Source of the DNA: UA16 sp965661575
GTDB lineage: Bacteria > Bacteroidota > Bacteroidia > Flavobacteriales_D > Sanyastnellaceae
Assembly: GCA_965661575.1 (NCBI GenBank)
Contig: CBFIEJ010000058.1
Location: 1 to 8,622, forward strand
DNA length: 8,622 nucleotides
Direction of reading: 5' to 3'
Shown one piece after another: positions 7,136-8,622 of this stretch; position 1 is the stretch's first letter; every line of letters begins with the position of its first letter. Under the pieces are notes generated by a model that was not told the DNA's origin, searched no databases, and saw only the letters and a list, made by a program, of their open reading frames with translations. Both the position numbers and the translations under genes were made by a program.

Positions 7136-8320
7136 ATGTTCACCCCAAAATCAATTCCCTTCACACAGCTTCAGGCATCATTCAAAATGTTGAGCGTGCT
7201 GTGTGTTTTAGGGTTGCTTGTGCTGGGAAGTTGTACCAAAGAGGATTCAGGGGAAGCAATCGATGAAGAAGTTGAGCAATTTCCTGAGCCTCAGTTGCCT
7301 TCGGTGCCATTTCAATACAGCACACAGACCTTTCCCGAAGAATGGTTGACGGATCCTGCTCTCCAGCTGTTTGGCAACATTGGCACAGACATAGCAATCA
7401 CAGATCATGGGGCTACACTGGGGCGTGTACTTTTCTATGATGCTGCGATGTCTGCAGATGGGACGGTCAGTTGTGCCTCATGCCACATTCAGGAGAAAGC
7501 GTTTGCCGATGATACGCCGCGTTCAGTTGGAATTTCAGGGGTGCCTACTCGGCGCAATGCGATGGGGCTTTTTAACTTCAAGTACCAACGACGCTTTTTC
7601 TGGGATATCCGCACCGCAGGGTTGGAACAACAGGTTCTCGAGCCCATTGCGCACCCGGACGAGATGGCGCTCAGTTTAGAAGATTTACCCGCACGGTTGG
7701 GAGGTCAGTCCTACTACACAGCACTCTTCAGTTCGGCGTTCGGATCAACCGAGATTACGCCAGATCGTGTGGCGTCTGCTCTGACTCAATTTTTGCTGAG
7801 CATGCGCTCGTATGCTTCGCGATACGATGCAGGACGCGCCCATGAGTTCGTCAACTTCACATCCTCAGAATTGCTGGGCAAAGACGTTTTTTTCAATGGA
7901 AGCACCCGTTGCAACCAGTGTCACAGCGGCTTAAATTTATTTTCGACCCAAGCTTTTATCAATGGGCTTGAAATGGATTACGCTGCAGCCGGGGATGGGG
8001 GCATCGGAGAATTGAGTGGTAATCCCTCAGACGATGGTCGGTTCAAAACAGTCTCACTCCGCAACATCGGGCTCACGGCTCCCTACATGCACGATGGCCG
8101 CTTCGCCACATTGCGTGAAGTGGTTGATTTTTATGCGGATGAGATTCAACATCATCCGTATTTGGATGAACGATTGAGCGTTGATGGATTTGGCTCTCCA
8201 GGGCAGCCACCTTTCCAATTGACTTTATCGGAAGAAGAGCGAACGGCGCTGGTGGACTTCCTGAACACGTTCAATGACACTTTGATGACTTCGAGTTGGT
8301 GGTTGAGTGACCCTTTTTGA
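7136..8320 (+). CDS. Di-haem cytochrome c peroxidase / MauG-family lipoprotein
   Basis: This 394-residue protein carries a lipoprotein signal peptide with lipobox LVLGSC (Cys33). The start at 7136 supplies the positively charged n-region (Lys5, Lys17). The in-frame ATG at 7187 (residue 18) is possible but begins directly on the hydrophobic core. Two c-type haem sites are present: CASCH at 113-117 and CNQCH at 259-263. Other family landmarks are LGRVLFYD (95-102), FFWDIRTAGLEQQ (154-166, with Trp156), EPIAHPDEM (169-177) and the C-terminal APYMHDGRFATLREVVDFY (315-333). Classical bacterial peroxidases place a Met haem ligand where this protein seems to have Tyr333, as MauG does. Classical members reduce hydrogen peroxide; MauG oxidises a partner protein. 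The segment after Cys33 is acidic (TKEDSGEAIDEEVEQ), which may act as a surface-export signal in Bacteroidota. The stop is 46 bases before the next gene. Confidence 0.93.
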   Translation: MFTPKSIPFTQLQASFKMLSVLCVLGLLVLGSCTKEDSGEAIDEEVEQFPEPQLPSVPFQYSTQTFPEEWLTDPALQLFGNIGTDIAITDHGATLGRVLFYDAAMSADGTVSCASCHIQEKAFADDTPRSVGISGVPTRRNAMGLFNFKYQRRFFWDIRTAGLEQQVLEPIAHPDEMALSLEDLPARLGGQSYYTALFSSAFGSTEITPDRVASALTQFLLSMRSYASRYDAGRAHEFVNFTSSELLGKDVFFNGSTRCNQCHSGLNLFSTQAFINGLEMDYAAAGDGGIGELSGNPSDDGRFKTVSLRNIGLTAPYMHDGRFATLREVVDFYADEIQHHPYLDERLSVDGFGSPGQPPFQLTLSEEERTALVDFLNTFNDTLMTSSWWLSDPF

Positions 8321-8345
8321 GGCATTGAATTTTTGTTTACATTGG
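8316..8345 (+). promoter_or_regulatory. Bacteroidota-type promoter of the 8367 gene
   Basis: TTTG at 8316-8319, overlapping the stop codon of the di-haem gene, is followed after 18 bases by TACATTGG at 8338-8345. This matches TTTG-N(17-23)-TAnnTTTG with one mismatch. The expected transcript start near 8352 leaves a leader of about 15 bases before the ATG at 8367. It is the best-placed promoter in the window. Confidence 0.45.
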
Positions 8346-8369
8346 ACCAAAACGAATTGAAATTCAATG
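8323..8369. repeat. Perfect 10-bp inverted repeat around promoter and start codon
   Basis: CATTGAATTT at 8323-8332 is exactly complementary in reverse to AAATTCAATG at 8360-8369, separated by 27 bases. A nested TTTTG/CAAAA pair (8331-8335 and 8348-8352) could lengthen or compete with the stem. The right arm includes the ATG of the 8367 gene and the left arm lies three bases after the previous stop codon. It could be a weak terminator, an operator, or a structure masking the start codon in read-through RNA. Confidence 0.6.
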
Positions 8370-8622
8370 AAAATCGTCAAAACCCAGCATTTTCGTCTCG
8401 TTTTCGCCTTGTTTTTTGTGCTTTTGTCTTCAGTGCAATTGGCCTTCGCTCAGACCATCAGTGACTGCTCTGGAGCAGTGGTTTTGTGCGGCGATTTGTA
8501 CACTGAAACGGAGGCGACACTCAATACGGGGGATGTGTATGAATACACAGGCGCTTGCAATGCCAGCCTCGAACAAAGCAGTTTGTGGTACACCTTTACG
8601 GTGCAGGAGGATGGACTGCTCA
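8367..8622 (+). CDS. N-terminus of a large secreted protein (truncated by window edge)
   Basis: Eighty-five residues are visible. ATG 8367 begins a Sec signal peptide (MKIVKTQHFRLVFALFFVLL, cleavage near AFA|Q), followed by TISDCSGAVVLCGDLYTETE and a beta-rich segment with EYTGACNASLEQSSLWYTFT, then VQEDGLL at the edge. Cys residues at about 34, 42 and 64, with the SLWYTFTVQEDG strand, are typical of the first beta-sandwich domain of large Bacteroidota surface proteins, many of which end in gliding-motility-associated or T9SS sorting domains. The C-terminus is outside the window, so that ending is inferred from the family pattern. The frame runs unbroken to base 8622. It follows the di-haem gene on the same strand but probably has its own promoter. 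Confidence 0.85.
   Translation, partial: MKIVKTQHFRLVFALFFVLLSSVQLAFAQTISDCSGAVVLCGDLYTETEATLNTGDVYEYTGACNASLEQSSLWYTFTVQEDGLL

Noticed and set aside
6113..8320. Complete PQQ biosynthesis operon
   Set aside because: Only a PqqB-like gene is present; no PqqA-like peptide, PqqC, PqqD or radical-SAM PqqE is visible on either strand in this window.
1..8622. CRISPR arrays, tRNA or rRNA genes, insertion sequences, toxin-antitoxin pairs
   Set aside because: No regularly spaced direct repeats, cloverleaf-like sequences, transposase motifs or small paired genes were found by eye.

Overview
The window looks like a chromosomal segment of a Bacteroidota bacterium, probably a flavobacterial or related aquatic lineage. 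Three things point there. The long reverse-strand protein ends in a type IX secretion (Por/T9SS) sorting domain. Start codons lack Shine-Dalgarno sequences, while TTG/TTTG...TAnnTTTG promoter-like elements occur upstream of several genes. Almost every product is exported: Sec signal peptides ending in AQ/AQA, or lipoprotein signal peptides. Base composition is roughly balanced and looks even across the window, with no insertion sequence, tRNA, rRNA or CRISPR array visible.

Layout. (1) Bases 1-101: tail of an unidentified plus-strand gene. (2) 165-1238 (+): secreted protein with a short N-terminal beta domain and a probable outer-membrane beta-barrel ending in Phe. (3) 1252-1386 (-): a pirin C-terminus without the rest of its gene, apparently a relic, lying in the 259-base gap before the next gene. 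(4) 1498-2658 (+): secreted protein of unrecognised family with a helical, TPR-like C-terminus. (5) 2693-5950 (-): a 1085-residue multidomain CotH-kinase-like protein exported by T9SS, convergent with gene 4. (6) 6113-7105 (+): a PqqB-like metallo-beta-lactamase-fold lipoprotein, divergent from the CotH gene. (7) 7136-8320 (+): a di-haem cytochrome c peroxidase/MauG-family lipoprotein, 30 bases downstream. (8) 8367-8622 (+): N-terminus of a large secreted Cys-containing protein, cut by the window edge.

How they may work together. The PqqB-like and MauG-like lipoproteins are close enough to be one transcription unit and may act in the same cell-envelope compartment. Known relatives of each act in oxidative peptide or protein modification (PQQ and TTQ biogenesis), which makes the pair the most interesting part of the window, although no other PQQ gene is visible. 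The T9SS cargo and the truncated last gene fit the extracellular or adhesive repertoire of gliding-type Bacteroidota. I see no defence system, mobile element or clearly new large system. The main points of interest are the lipoprotein pair, the pirin relic and an inverted repeat over the start of the last gene.
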